From the NCBI GenBank assembly GCA_963775185.1, contig CAVZIE010000032.1:868001-932000 (forward strand): a stretch of 64,000 nt of DNA. The letters run 5' to 3'. The DNA is from JAPSGB01 sp963775185. Lineage in GTDB: Bacteria > Myxococcota_A > Polyangia > Polyangiales > Polyangiaceae. The notes under the pieces were generated by a model. That model made no database searches, was not told the DNA's origin, and saw nothing but the letters and a program-made list of their open reading frames with translations. This document shows positions 1 through 8,653 of this stretch, piece after piece (positions within the stretch are counted from its first letter, which is position 1; each line of letters begins with the position of its first letter). The position numbers and the translations under genes were made by a program.

Positions 1-360
1 ACGTCGTGTTCTTCGCCACCGCGGGCACCGATCTCGACGTGCCACTGCTCCGCGCGCTGTGGCCGGTCGCCCTCGGGCTCGCCGCCGCGCGCGGCGTGGT
101 GACCTGGGGCGCGCATCGCCTCGGCAGCTCGGTTCGCCGGCGATCCGATCGAGGTCCGGCGCTGGGGCTGGACCAGCATGATCGCCCAGGCCGGACTCTC
201 GCTCGGGCTCGCGGCGATGGTCGAGCGCACGTTCCCCTCGTTCGGCGCCGGCTTCCGCTCGCTGGTGATCGCGACCTTGGCCTTGAACCAGCTCGTCGGC
301 CCGGTGCTGTTCAAGATCGCCGTCGATCGCGCGCGGCCGCCCGAGCCCGCGCCGGGTTGA
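1..360 (+). CDS. C-terminal part of a Kef/CPA-type cation:proton antiporter (apparent frameshift)
   Basis: The gene enters from the left edge, so its start is not visible. The first part (bases 3 to about 130) reads VVFFATAGTDLDVPLLRALW, typical of the late membrane helices of CPA-family exchangers. The second part reads RRWGWTSMIAQAGLSLGLAA and then a last helix with LVIATLALNQLVGPVLFK before a TGA at 358. The halves lie in different frames. One extra base near 121-132 would explain this, giving HRLGSS followed by FAGDPIEV. Family knowledge places the protein in the inner membrane, exchanging Na+ or K+ for H+. The exact subfamily cannot be fixed from the C-terminus. The break may be a sequencing error or a real mutation. 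Confidence 0.6.
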
Positions 361-464
361 GCGGGTGTGCTACCCGGCGAGGCCGGGCGCCGCCTTGCTT
401 CCGATAGCCGGAGGCGCGAGGCGTTGCGGTGCGCAGGAACAGAACCACACCCAGATGAGGGGAT

Positions 465-504
465 GCTGGTGCGGCGCGGTATCGGGATTCCGCGCCGCAC
501 CGGC
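465..504. repeat. REP-like inverted pair forming a hairpin downstream of the antiporter gene
   Basis: Perfect 12-base arms GGTGCGGCGCGG (468-479) and CCGCGCCGCACC (490-501) are separated by 10 bases. They extend to 16-base arms with one mismatch. This is a variant of the dispersed TGCCGGTCCGGCGCGG element seen through the window. Its position after the stop at 360 suits a terminator or mRNA-stabilising hairpin, which is inference. The rest of the 361-561 gap shows no gene. Confidence 0.6.
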
Positions 505-561
505 AAATAGAACATGTTGCAAGTGTCGACACCTGCGACCGGCGCGGGCAGCCTTGGCGTT

Positions 562-1897
562 ATGAAACGCTGGCTGGTGGCGCTGCTCGTGATCCCGACG
601 GCCTGCGGCGGCGGCGACGGCAGCGCCGAGCTCGAGCCACGACGGCGGCGCGGCCGACAGCAGCGCGAGCGGCGGCAGCGGCGGCTGGCCGGAGGCGAGC
701 GCCGGCAGCGCGGGCACGTCGAGCGGCGGCGCCGGAACCGGTGGCAGCGCCGGCGCGAGCGGCAGCGCCGGAACGTCCAGCGCCGGAGCGAGCGGCGGCG
801 GCGCGAGCGGCAGTGGCGGCACAAGCGGAAGCGGCGGCGCGAGCGGCGCGGGTGGCAGCGGCGGCGCGAGCTTCAGTTGCTCGCCGACCCAGAGCGCGAC
901 CAGCAACGGCGGCGGACGTTGCGCGGATCTGGCGCAGGCGTGGACAGCGCGCGGAATCAACGTCGGCTACTACGCGTTCCGCACGCTCGCGCCCACAGCG
1001 CAGTACTCCGGCGACTTCTCCGGCGATCCGTCGCAGACGTTCACCGCGGGCGGCGCAGCGAAGGGCGTGATCCTCCAGATGATCCCCGCCGGAGCCTACG
1101 TGGGACTGTCGTCGAACGGGCCCTGGTACAACCCATCGCAGGACTGCACGCCCGGCGGCAGCTGCGGCGATCCCTCGCTCGACGCCTGCGCGGACAGCAG
1201 CCCGCCGATGCGGCCGACGCTGGCCGGCTTCGCGTGGGGCTACGCCTACCAGGGCGGAAGCCACATGCAAGGCTGGATCCCGTTCGATCCGGCGAGCCTG
1301 GAGTTCGCCGGCTTCGACCCGGCGCATCCCTGCGCGCGCGGTCCGGCGGGCGTCGACTTCGAGGTGGCCAGCGCGTGCGGCCAGCCGACGGCGTGCGCCG
1401 GCGGCAACATCTCGTGCGGCGCCGCCAACCCCTGCAACGAGGGCCAGGACGACTGCGGTCGGACGGCGTGCGGCGCCCAGTCCGGCGGCGCGCTGACGCC
1501 GAGCGCGCACGTGATGCACGTGAGGGCGCCAGCGGCTGCGGTGAGCTGCACCACGAAGACACCGCCGAACCCGGCGGTGAAGTGCCTGCCGAACGGCGGC
1601 GCCAAGGACTTCTTCTACGTGTACCCGTTCGGCGCCTACCTGTACTGGGCCCAGAACAGCACGACCAAGGCGTGGCTCCACACCGGCGACACGGTCCAGG
1701 CCTACTTCCACACCCGCGACGCCCAGTCGGTGCTGTGGGATTTCGTGGAGGTCACCGCCAGCGGCGCACCGATCCTTACCCCGCCGAGCGACGGCTCCGG
1801 CGCCGCCTCGCCCTGCTCGTCCACCAACCCCGGCGCGTGCGCGCCGTGCAAGAACGGCGGCACGTGCGGCTGGATCCAGGACGTGTTTCTCCAGTAG
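562..1897 (+). CDS. Secreted lipoprotein with Gly/Ser-rich linker and Cys-rich domain (apparent frameshift)
   Basis: The start MKRWLVALLVIPTACGGGDG is a lipoprotein signal with lipobox ending in Cys15, so the protein is probably anchored to a membrane from the outside. A linker of Ser, Gly, Ala and Thr follows (about residues 30-105). A globular region containing GVILQMIPAGAYVG and many Cys then runs to a C-terminal PCKNGGTCGWIQDVF segment resembling half an EGF-like module. The signal peptide lies in one frame and everything after about base 640 in the next. Its length (1336 nt) is one base more than a multiple of three, so one inserted base near GAGCTCGAGCC is the simplest reading. I do not recognise the main domain. 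Confidence 0.6.
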
Positions 1898-1924
1898 AAA
1901 GCGCGGCGCGCACACGCCGCGGCG

Positions 1925-4360
1925 ATGGACTACACTGCCGCTCTGGTGGACCCGAAACGACGCGACGGCATCGGCGAGCAGGAGACGCTCGTTGCGGACC
2001 TCGAGACGGCCAGCGGCGTCGGTCCGAACAGTCTCGGCCCGAACAGCACCGGCCCGAACAGCGTCGGCGCGGCGCTCGCCGGCGGGCGCTACCGCGTCCT
2101 CGCGTTGCTCGGCGAGGGCGGCATGGGCAGCGTGTACCGGGCCCGCGACGTCGAGCTCGACGAGACGGTGGCGCTCAAGATGCTGCGTCGCGATCTCGTG
2201 GACAAGCCCGGCGTCATCGAGCGCTTCCGCCGCGAGGTGAAGCTCGCCCGGCGGGTGACGCACCCCAACGTGGCGCGCACGTACGACATCGGCGAGCACG
2301 AGGGCGAGAAGTTCCTGACCATGGAGCTCGTGGAGGGCGAGCCGCTGTCGGCGCTGCTCGCGCGCGAGCGCCGACTGCCGCTCGGCCGTGTCGTCGATCT
2401 GGCCAGCGAGATCTGCGCGGGCCTCGCCGCCGCCCACGACGCCGGCGTGATCCATCGCGATCTGAAGCCGGACAACGTGCTCTTGTCGAGCGACGGGCGG
2501 GTCGTGATCACGGACTTCGGCGTCGCGCGCGGCAGCATCGAGGGCACCGACCCGGCGGCGACCATGGGCGTGTCCGTGGGCACGCCGGCGTACATGGCAC
2601 CCGAGCAAGTGCGCGGCGCGCAGGACATCGACGCACGCGCCGACATCTACGCGCTGGGCGTGATGCTGTTCGAGATGCTGACCGGCGAGCTACCGTGGAA
2701 CGGCGCGTCGGCGTTCATGGTCGCGATGGCCCGACTCGACGCCCAAGCGCCGGACCCGCGCAGCCTGCGACCGGAGATCGCGCCCGGCGTGGCGGAGACG
2801 ATCCGCCGCTGCATGGCGCCCACACCGGACGGCCGCTTCGCGTCGGCCACCGAGGTGGCGCAGGCCCTGGCCGGCTTCGCGCCGACCGGCGGCCGTCCGA
2901 TGTCGCTGGTGTTGAGCCAGCCGCCGCCGGCGGTCGCGCCCCAGGCGCCCGCGGCCAAGAGCGTCGCCGTGTTGCCGTTCCGCAACGGCGGCCCGCCCGA
3001 GGACGAGTACATCGCCGACGGCCTGACCGAGGACCTGATCGACACCCTCAGCATGGCGCGCGGCCTCAAGGTCCGGCCGCGCGCGGTGGTGATGCGCCAC
3101 AAGGGTCGCGACGTCGATCCGCGCGAGGTGGGCCGCGAGCTCGACGTACAGGTCGTGGTCGAGGGCTCGGTGCGCCGCGTCGGCGACCGCGCGCGCATCA
3201 CGGCGCGCCTGCTCAGCGTCGCGGACGGCTTCCAGCTGTGGGCGCGCCGCTTCGACCGCACGTCGGCCGATCTGCTCGTGGTCAGCGACGAGGCGGCGGA
3301 CGCCATCGCGGAGGCGCTGACGGTGCACGCGGCCGGACACAAGCGCAAGGCGCCGACTGATCCGGTGGCGATCGAGCTGTACCTGCAAGCACGCGCCGAG
3401 CTGCGCAAGCTGTGGCGCGAGCCCGTCGCGCGCGCCGTCGAGCTGTTCCGCGAAGCCGCCGCGCGCGCGCCCGAGGACGGCACCGTGCTCGCGGGCTATG
3501 CGCGCGCCTGCTCCCGCTTGTGGTTCTTCAGCAACGACGCCACGTCTGAGATCGGCGCGCTGGCGCGCTCGGTGGCCGAGCGTGCCGTCGCCGTCGCCCC
3601 CGACAACGGCGAGGCCTGGCTGGCGCTGGCCGGCGTCCGCTCGAGCGAGGGCAATGCGCCGGAGGCGATCCGGCTGGCGCGCGTCGCCAGCAGCAAGGCG
3701 CCCGGCCTCGCCGATCCGCACGAGCTCCTCGGCCAGCTGCTGCTCGAAGCGGGACGCCTCGAGCAAGGCGTCTCCGAGCTCGAGACAGCGCTCGCGCTCG
3801 ACCCCGGCCTGCGGCTGCCGCGCGTCGAGCTGGCGCGCGCCTACGGCTTGCTCGGCGACTTCGCGCGCGCCTGGCAGATCATCGGAAGCGACACCGACGA
3901 TCCGGCAGCGCGCATCTCCACCGTCGCCATCTGTGCGCGCCTCGCCTTGTGGAGCAAGGATCCCGAGCGTGCGCTCGCCAGCGTTCCCGACGTCGCCGAC
4001 ACCGGGCCCGATACGCCCGTCACCTACGCCCACGCGGTGGTCGACGCGATCCGCACCGGAGAGATCCCGACGACCTACGTCGACGGCCTGCGCCGGCTGA
4101 TGTCCGAGCCGGGCCGCGCCCTGCGCTTCCGGACGCTGCTTCTCCAGCTCTCCACCGAGATGCTCGCCTTCACGATGGAGATCGACGACGCCCTCACGCT
4201 GCTCGAGCAAGCGGTGGACGCGGGCCTGCAGGACGTCTCGTGGTTCGACTATTGCCCGGTGCTGGAGCCGCTGCGCAAGCATCCACGCTTCGCCGCGGCA
4301 CGCGCCAGCGTGGACGCGCGCGCGGCGCGGATCCGCGACGCTTACGACGCCCCGCTCTGA
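1925..4360 (+). CDS. Ser/Thr protein kinase with TolB-like domain and TPR repeats
   Basis: This is an intact 811-residue Hanks-type kinase. Residues 31-48 carry three GPNS repeats. The kinase domain has the glycine loop GEGGMGSVY (63-71), Lys85 in VALKML, HRDLKPDN from 177, DFG at 197-199 and GTPAYMAPEQV in the activation segment, so all catalytic residues are present. From about residue 346 a segment with SVAVLPFRNGG and VVEGSVRRVGDRARITARL resembles the TolB-like/FlgO-like region found next to bacterial cyclases and kinases. Helical TPR-type repeats run from about 475 to the end. No transmembrane helix is obvious, so a cytosolic kinase with a C-terminal protein-interaction scaffold is likely. 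The substrate is unknown. The gene stands alone between lipoprotein genes. Confidence 0.9.
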   Translation: MDYTAALVDPKRRDGIGEQETLVADLETASGVGPNSLGPNSTGPNSVGAALAGGRYRVLALLGEGGMGSVYRARDVELDETVALKMLRRDLVDKPGVIERFRREVKLARRVTHPNVARTYDIGEHEGEKFLTMELVEGEPLSALLARERRLPLGRVVDLASEICAGLAAAHDAGVIHRDLKPDNVLLSSDGRVVITDFGVARGSIEGTDPAATMGVSVGTPAYMAPEQVRGAQDIDARADIYALGVMLFEMLTGELPWNGASAFMVAMARLDAQAPDPRSLRPEIAPGVAETIRRCMAPTPDGRFASATEVAQALAGFAPTGGRPMSLVLSQPPPAVAPQAPAAKSVAVLPFRNGGPPEDEYIADGLTEDLIDTLSMARGLKVRPRAVVMRHKGRDVDPREVGRELDVQVVVEGSVRRVGDRARITARLLSVADGFQLWARRFDRTSADLLVVSDEAADAIAEALTVHAAGHKRKAPTDPVAIELYLQARAELRKLWREPVARAVELFREAAARAPEDGTVLAGYARACSRLWFFSNDATSEIGALARSVAERAVAVAPDNGEAWLALAGVRSSEGNAPEAIRLARVASSKAPGLADPHELLGQLLLEAGRLEQGVSELETALALDPGLRLPRVELARAYGLLGDFARAWQIIGSDTDDPAARISTVAICARLALWSKDPERALASVPDVADTGPDTPVTYAHAVVDAIRTGEIPTTYVDGLRRLMSEPGRALRFRTLLLQLSTEMLAFTMEIDDALTLLEQAVDAGLQDVSWFDYCPVLEPLRKHPRFAAARASVDARAARIRDAYDAPL

Positions 4361-4439
4361 TCCGGGCGTTTTCCGCTTCCGACGCGATCGCGTCGGCGCG
4401 CATTTGCGGCCGCGGCGATCGCGACTATGGCTCCCGCCC

Positions 4440-5276
4440 ATGCTGTCACGACGACGTGTGCTCGGTCTCGCTCTGCTCTCCACCTTCGCCGCCGCGTGCG
4501 AGGCGCTCGGCATCAAGGGCAAGGTCGTCACGACCATGACCAAGGACGGTCACACGACCGTGAAGGAGCGCGACTTCAAGAACTGGGACGAGTTCGAGGA
4601 CGCGATGGGCGAGGTCGGGACGGATTTCTCGTCGTTCGCGAAGGACGTCGGCGCCGTCACCGCGGAGCTGGTCAAGAAGCTGGTGGACGTGCCGCCGCCG
4701 GGCAAGGTGCGCCTCGGCCAGCTCGATCCGTCGCTGCAGACATTCGAGGGCAACATCAAGTACGACTACCTGAAGGTCGCGACGATGCAGCCGAACCCGG
4801 CCTACGACTTCACGTACGTCCAGATCGGCATGCCCGAGTACGACAACTTCTTCAAGGCGTCGGCCGAGATGTACGCGACGGCCTACCAGCTGATGGAGAC
4901 CGGACGCCACATCGTGCTCGCCAAGAGCGCCGCCGCCGGCGAAGATCCGCCGAGCGAGGTGGACGCGGGTCGGAAGAAGCTGCCCAAGGACGAGGTCGAG
5001 AGCGCGCTGAAGGAGCTACAGGGCACCGAAAACAAGGACATACAGGACAAGGCCCAGCAGTTGACGGCGCTCTACGGTTCGGTCGTCACGCTCGGCGCAC
5101 AGCTCGCCTCGAAGACCGCCAACACCGTGTCCACCGGCGTCGCGCTGGTATCGAGCGCGCCGAGCCAGATCCTGAACCCGAAGCTCGTGTTGCACATCAA
5201 GCTGATTGTGAAGGGCTTGACCGAGAGCCTGGAGATGGTCAAGGACACCGGCGCGCTCCTCGGCAAGATCGCCTGA
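4440..5276 (+). CDS. Hypothetical lipoprotein
   Basis: The chosen ATG at 4440 gives MLSRRRVLGLALLSTFAAAC, a lipoprotein signal with the lipobox AAAC. An in-frame ATG upstream at 4404 would bury the signal and was rejected. The mature part (about 258 residues) is mainly helical and charged, with many Lys, Asp and Glu, and ends in a long amphipathic region with LVLHIKLIVKGLTESLEMV. I see no catalytic motif and do not recognise the family. It is convergent with the next gene, with six bases between the two stops. Its role at the membrane is unknown. Confidence 0.7.
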   Translation: MLSRRRVLGLALLSTFAAACEALGIKGKVVTTMTKDGHTTVKERDFKNWDEFEDAMGEVGTDFSSFAKDVGAVTAELVKKLVDVPPPGKVRLGQLDPSLQTFEGNIKYDYLKVATMQPNPAYDFTYVQIGMPEYDNFFKASAEMYATAYQLMETGRHIVLAKSAAAGEDPPSEVDAGRKKLPKDEVESALKELQGTENKDIQDKAQQLTALYGSVVTLGAQLASKTANTVSTGVALVSSAPSQILNPKLVLHIKLIVKGLTESLEMVKDTGALLGKIA

Positions 5277-5282
5277 GGCGCG

Positions 5283-6248
5283 TCAGAAGCGTCTGAGCCA
5301 GGTCAGGTTCGCGCCGCCCAGTGTGGGGCTCGCGACGAGCGCGGAGTTCGCCTCGCCCTGGTCGTCGCTACTCAGGACAAGCCAGGTGCCGATGCCGATG
5401 CCGACGGCGCCGACGATGAAGCCGGTGGTGCTGACGACGCCGAGCGTCTTGCCCGAGCTGGCCGCGTCCACGCCGGTCTGGTTGCAGCGCTTGTCGGCGT
5501 CGCAGTTGTTGTCCACGACGCTCTTCTTGCCGAGCACCATCAGGCCCGTGACCGCGCCCACCGCGACACCGGCGATGCCGATACCGCCCACGACGTAGCC
5601 CGCTGTGCGCTTGCCCGAGCCGCCCCCCACTCCGTGATCGGATCCTGGGGCCTGGCCCGGCGCGGAACCGGGCGCGGTCGACGCCACGGCGACGCCGGCG
5701 CTCACCTGCAACGTCCGGTGCTCGCCCTCGCCCAGCGTGACGCGGAACTCGCCGTCGCGATGACCCGGCACCGTCACGCGCACGACGTGATCGCCGGGAT
5801 CGACCGGCAGCAACGTGTCCAGGCTCGCGCGCCCGAGCTCCACCTCGTCGCGGTGTACGACGGCGCCGGGCGGCGCGTCGGCCAGGTGCACGCTCAGCTT
5901 CGGCAGGCGCTTGTCCAGCGCCGCCACGCGCTTGAGCGCGATCGGACGCCGCTCGTCGCTCGGCGGAAGCTCCTGCGCCACTTCCTGGAAGCGCGTCCAC
6001 GCCGTCGCGACGTGGCCCTGTTGCTCCTCGCAGTCCGCGATGTTGAAGACCGTGCCGATCGCCGGGTCGAGACGATTGCTCTCGTAGAACTTCACGCACG
6101 CGGCCTTGAAGTCACCGGCGTCCATCGCGGCGCGACCTTGCTTGAACAGCGCATCGGCCGCGGCCGGATCGCGCGCCTGCCCGATCGCCGACGGCGCCCA
6201 CGCCAGGGCGACCGCGAGCAGACACCAGAAAGGAGGTCGAACGCGCAT
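5283..6248 (-). CDS. Secreted/membrane protein with TPR and PEGA-like domains
   Basis: The start at 6248 gives MRVRPPFWCLLAVALAWAPS followed by AIGQA, a cleavable signal peptide. Residues 30-90 have a TPR-like pattern (ADALFKQGRAAMDAGDFKAA). Residues about 110-190 (PGAVVHRDEVELG, PGDHVVRVTVPGH) resemble a PEGA-type beta domain. A Pro/Ser/Ala linker and two hydrophobic segments (AGYVVGGIGIAGVAVGAVTG and GVVSTTGFIVGAVGIGIGTW) follow. This layout is common in myxobacterial proteins of unknown function that sit near kinase genes, and a kinase gene lies just upstream on the same strand. Function unknown, with an envelope location inferred. Confidence 0.75.
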   Translation of the reverse strand: MRVRPPFWCLLAVALAWAPSAIGQARDPAAADALFKQGRAAMDAGDFKAACVKFYESNRLDPAIGTVFNIADCEEQQGHVATAWTRFQEVAQELPPSDERRPIALKRVAALDKRLPKLSVHLADAPPGAVVHRDEVELGRASLDTLLPVDPGDHVVRVTVPGHRDGEFRVTLGEGEHRTLQVSAGVAVASTAPGSAPGQAPGSDHGVGGGSGKRTAGYVVGGIGIAGVAVGAVTGLMVLGKKSVVDNNCDADKRCNQTGVDAASSGKTLGVVSTTGFIVGAVGIGIGTWLVLSSDDQGEANSALVASPTLGGANLTWLRRF

Positions 6249-6444
6249 GCTCCCCGAGTCTAGGTCACCGGACGCGATCCGACTACACCGGCCTTCGCGA
6301 AGGCTCTGCCGCCCGGTCGAGTGCAGCGCTCGCGTTGCCCGGCGGCGCGCGCTTCGAGCCAGCCGCCTGGCGCCGGGTCGCGGAACCGCGCGTCGGCGCC
6401 GCTGCCCACACCAGCCGGATCGGAGGCGGCGCGAAGCGGACGCA

Positions 6445-7920
6445 TCAGTGCCGGCGGTCGAACGGGTTCGGCGCCGTGGGCGGCGGCTTGGTGGCCGGCG
6501 TGGTGTGCGGCGCCGCGGTCGCCGAGTGCGCCGGCGTGGGCACGCCGCGGACAGGCGGCGAGACGTGCTGGGCGACCACGGCGTGCGTCGCCGGCGGTTT
6601 CGCCGGCGACGCGGCGGTGCCGGCGGGCGGCGCGCTCGCCGGGGGCGCCGGAACGTCTCGCACCGACGGCGCGCTGTCGACCGGAGCAACATCGTCGACG
6701 CGCGCGGGCTTCACCGTCGCCGCGGTGTGCAGCTCGGCGGTGTCGGGGGCCGCCGCGCCGGTGCCGACGGTGGCGTCGTCACCTCCGCGCAGCAGCAGCA
6801 GGACCACGGCGACCAGCGCGAGCGCGCCGACCCCGGCCGCGATCGCCCAGCTGGCCATTCCGCGCCGGACCGGCACCCTGCCCCCGCTGGCACTGCGCAG
6901 CATCACGCGGTCGGTGGAGAGCGTGTCGGCGCGACCGCGGCTCGTGATCGCGGACGTGACCTCGGGCGGCGCGATCAGCGTGTCGGTCGCCGCGTTGATC
7001 ACCACCGACGCGCGCGGTACGCGAAGCGGTGCGTCGAACGACATCGCGTTCATCGCGGCGCGGACGGCGTCCTGCATCGCGTGGGCGTCGTCGAAGCGCG
7101 CGTCCTTGTCGAAAGCGAGCGCGCGATCGACGAGCGCGACGACCGCGTCCGGCAGGCCGGGCATGATGCGCGCGACGCTCGGCGCCGGCGTCGTCGCCGA
7201 CAGGATCAGCTGCTCGTTCACGGTCTCGGCATCGTGGACGAAGCCGCCGGTCAGTAGCGTGAACAACGTGGCACCCACGCCCCAGATGTCGGTGCGGTGA
7301 TCCACGTCGTCCCAGCGCCCGCGCGCTTGCTCGGGCGCCATGAACGCGGGCGTACCGAGCAGCGATCCCGCGCGCGTGGTGGCAGCGCTGTTGCCCGACA
7401 TCTCGCGAAGCCGCGCGATGCCGAAGTCGAGCACCTTGAGCCGGCCGTCCGTCGTGAGAAACAGGTTCTCGGGCTTGATGTCCCTGTGCACGATGCCGGC
7501 GTCGTGCGCCACGGCCAACACGTCGAGGAGCTGATCGGCGATCGGCAGTACCTCGCTGACCGGCAGCGACTCGTCCTTGCGCAACCAGCGTGCCTCGAGC
7601 GTCTCGCCCTCGAGCAACTCCATCACCAGGAACGGCGCGCCGTCCTCGCTCACGTCGTCGTCGAGGATCTTCACCGTGCCGGGATGGTTGACGCTGTTGG
7701 CGACATAGCCCTCGCGCAGGAAGCGCGCGGTGACGTCGGCGTCGAGCGACACCTCCGGATGGAGCATCTTGATGGCGACGCGATTCTGGTTGCGATGCGT
7801 CGCCGCGAAGACCGTGGCCATGCCGCCCGCGCCCAGCACGCGATCGAGGCACCACTTGCCCTTGAGCACCGTGCCCACCCGCGAGTGGGCACGATCGGTC
7901 ACGCTGTCTCGCAGAGCCAT
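6445..7920 (-). CDS. Membrane-anchored Ser/Thr protein kinase
   Basis: A 491-residue Hanks-type kinase. The kinase domain (about 20-285) has glycine loop GAGGMATVF (30-38), Lys51 in VAIKML, HRDIKPEN from 145, DFG at 165-167 and GTPAFMAPEQ. A single transmembrane helix (WAIAAGVGALALVAVVLLLL, about 356-375) follows. The remainder is an Ala/Pro/Thr-rich tail of about 115 residues, probably outside the inner membrane. A copy of the dispersed GC-rich repeat (6857-6875) lies in frame just before the helix and encodes PVRRG. The gene probably precedes the TPR/PEGA gene downstream in transcription. Its 3' flank, 6249-6444, holds no gene. Confidence 0.92.
   Translation of the reverse strand: MALRDSVTDRAHSRVGTVLKGKWCLDRVLGAGGMATVFAATHRNQNRVAIKMLHPEVSLDADVTARFLREGYVANSVNHPGTVKILDDDVSEDGAPFLVMELLEGETLEARWLRKDESLPVSEVLPIADQLLDVLAVAHDAGIVHRDIKPENLFLTTDGRLKVLDFGIARLREMSGNSAATTRAGSLLGTPAFMAPEQARGRWDDVDHRTDIWGVGATLFTLLTGGFVHDAETVNEQLILSATTPAPSVARIMPGLPDAVVALVDRALAFDKDARFDDAHAMQDAVRAAMNAMSFDAPLRVPRASVVINAATDTLIAPPEVTSAITSRGRADTLSTDRVMLRSASGGRVPVRRGMASWAIAAGVGALALVAVVLLLLRGGDDATVGTGAAAPDTAELHTAATVKPARVDDVAPVDSAPSVRDVPAPPASAPPAGTAASPAKPPATHAVVAQHVSPPVRGVPTPAHSATAAPHTTPATKPPPTAPNPFDRRH
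6857..6875. repeat. REP-like element inside the kinase gene
   Basis: A 19-base copy of the dispersed element (ATTCCGCGCCGGACCGGCA) lies inside the kinase coding sequence, immediately before the transmembrane segment, and keeps the frame open. Confidence 0.6.
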
Positions 7921-8176
7921 CGTCTCGGAACCAAGGTTACACGCAACGGGGAACGACGAACCTGACCGCTCCCTTACGCCAGCATTCTACGCTCGGCTGA
8001 CGCGGCCTCTTTCTCCACAACAGCCGGAATTGTCAGTCGTTTCGCGACTTCCGACCACTTTTCCCCACATGTCGGGCGCCAATTCGACGCCTGACGTGGA
8101 ACAGCCGGGGAAGACCCGCGCCCGGGTTCGCGTAACATCGTCCGTCGGCTGGAACAGCCACGAGGAGAGACGACCC
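7921..8176. other. Divergent intergenic region
   Basis: This 256-base gap between the divergent kinase and small secreted-protein genes must hold both promoters. No convincing -35/-10 pair, operator or RNA gene is visible. A purine-rich ribosome site GAGGAGAGA lies at 8162-8170, ahead of the ATG at 8177. Confidence 0.4.
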
Positions 8177-8509
8177 ATGAATTTCGACAAGCCCCTGAAG
8201 CGCACTGCACTCACCGTTGCCGCCGCCGTCGGCCTCGCCGGCTCGTTCTACGCGGGCGTCGCCTACGCCCACGACAGCCAGCTCGACGACGCGAACGCGC
8301 ACCTCGTCAAGGCGGTCGCGTTGCTCAAGGCCTCGACGAACCCGAACGCGAAGCACCCGAAGATTCCGTTTGGCGGTCATCGCGGGCGGGCGGTCAAGCT
8401 GATCGAGCAGGCGGAGAAGCAGATCACCGCCGCCGCTGCGTTCGCGGATCAGCCGCCGCCGGCGGCCCCCGCGGCGCCGAAGGACAAGCGCCACCACGAC
8501 CATCACTGA
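8177..8509 (+). CDS. Small secreted protein with His-rich C-terminus
   Basis: The ATG at 8177 is supported by GAGGAGAGA seven bases upstream, and it places a signal peptide first (MNFDKPLKRTALTVAAAVGL, with cleavage probably after VAYA). The mature protein of about 80 residues is helical (DANAHLVKAVALLKAS, VKLIEQAEKQITAAAA). It ends in Pro/Ala and KDKRHHDHH, which could bind metal. The longer open frame starting at 7730 has no coding features upstream of this point. The likely location is periplasmic and the function is unknown. Confidence 0.7.
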   Translation: MNFDKPLKRTALTVAAAVGLAGSFYAGVAYAHDSQLDDANAHLVKAVALLKASTNPNAKHPKIPFGGHRGRAVKLIEQAEKQITAAAAFADQPPPAAPAAPKDKRHHDHH

Positions 8510-8653
8510 CGCGGCGCCGGAAGCCCGGATAGCAGGCAGCGCGGGCCCGGTCTCGATCAGCTCGAGCGGGCGCGCGCGGCCTGATGCGGCGGCGCCCGAC
8601 GGACGCCGCTTCCAGAACCGTGCTCTCCGGTCTACCCTGGCAGTGCTTCCCGA

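Noticed and set aside
514..3360. A 948-codon frame covering the first lipoprotein and kinase
   Set aside because: Only its first codons from 562 match a real signal peptide. The rest is an Arg-rich shadow of the kinase gene.
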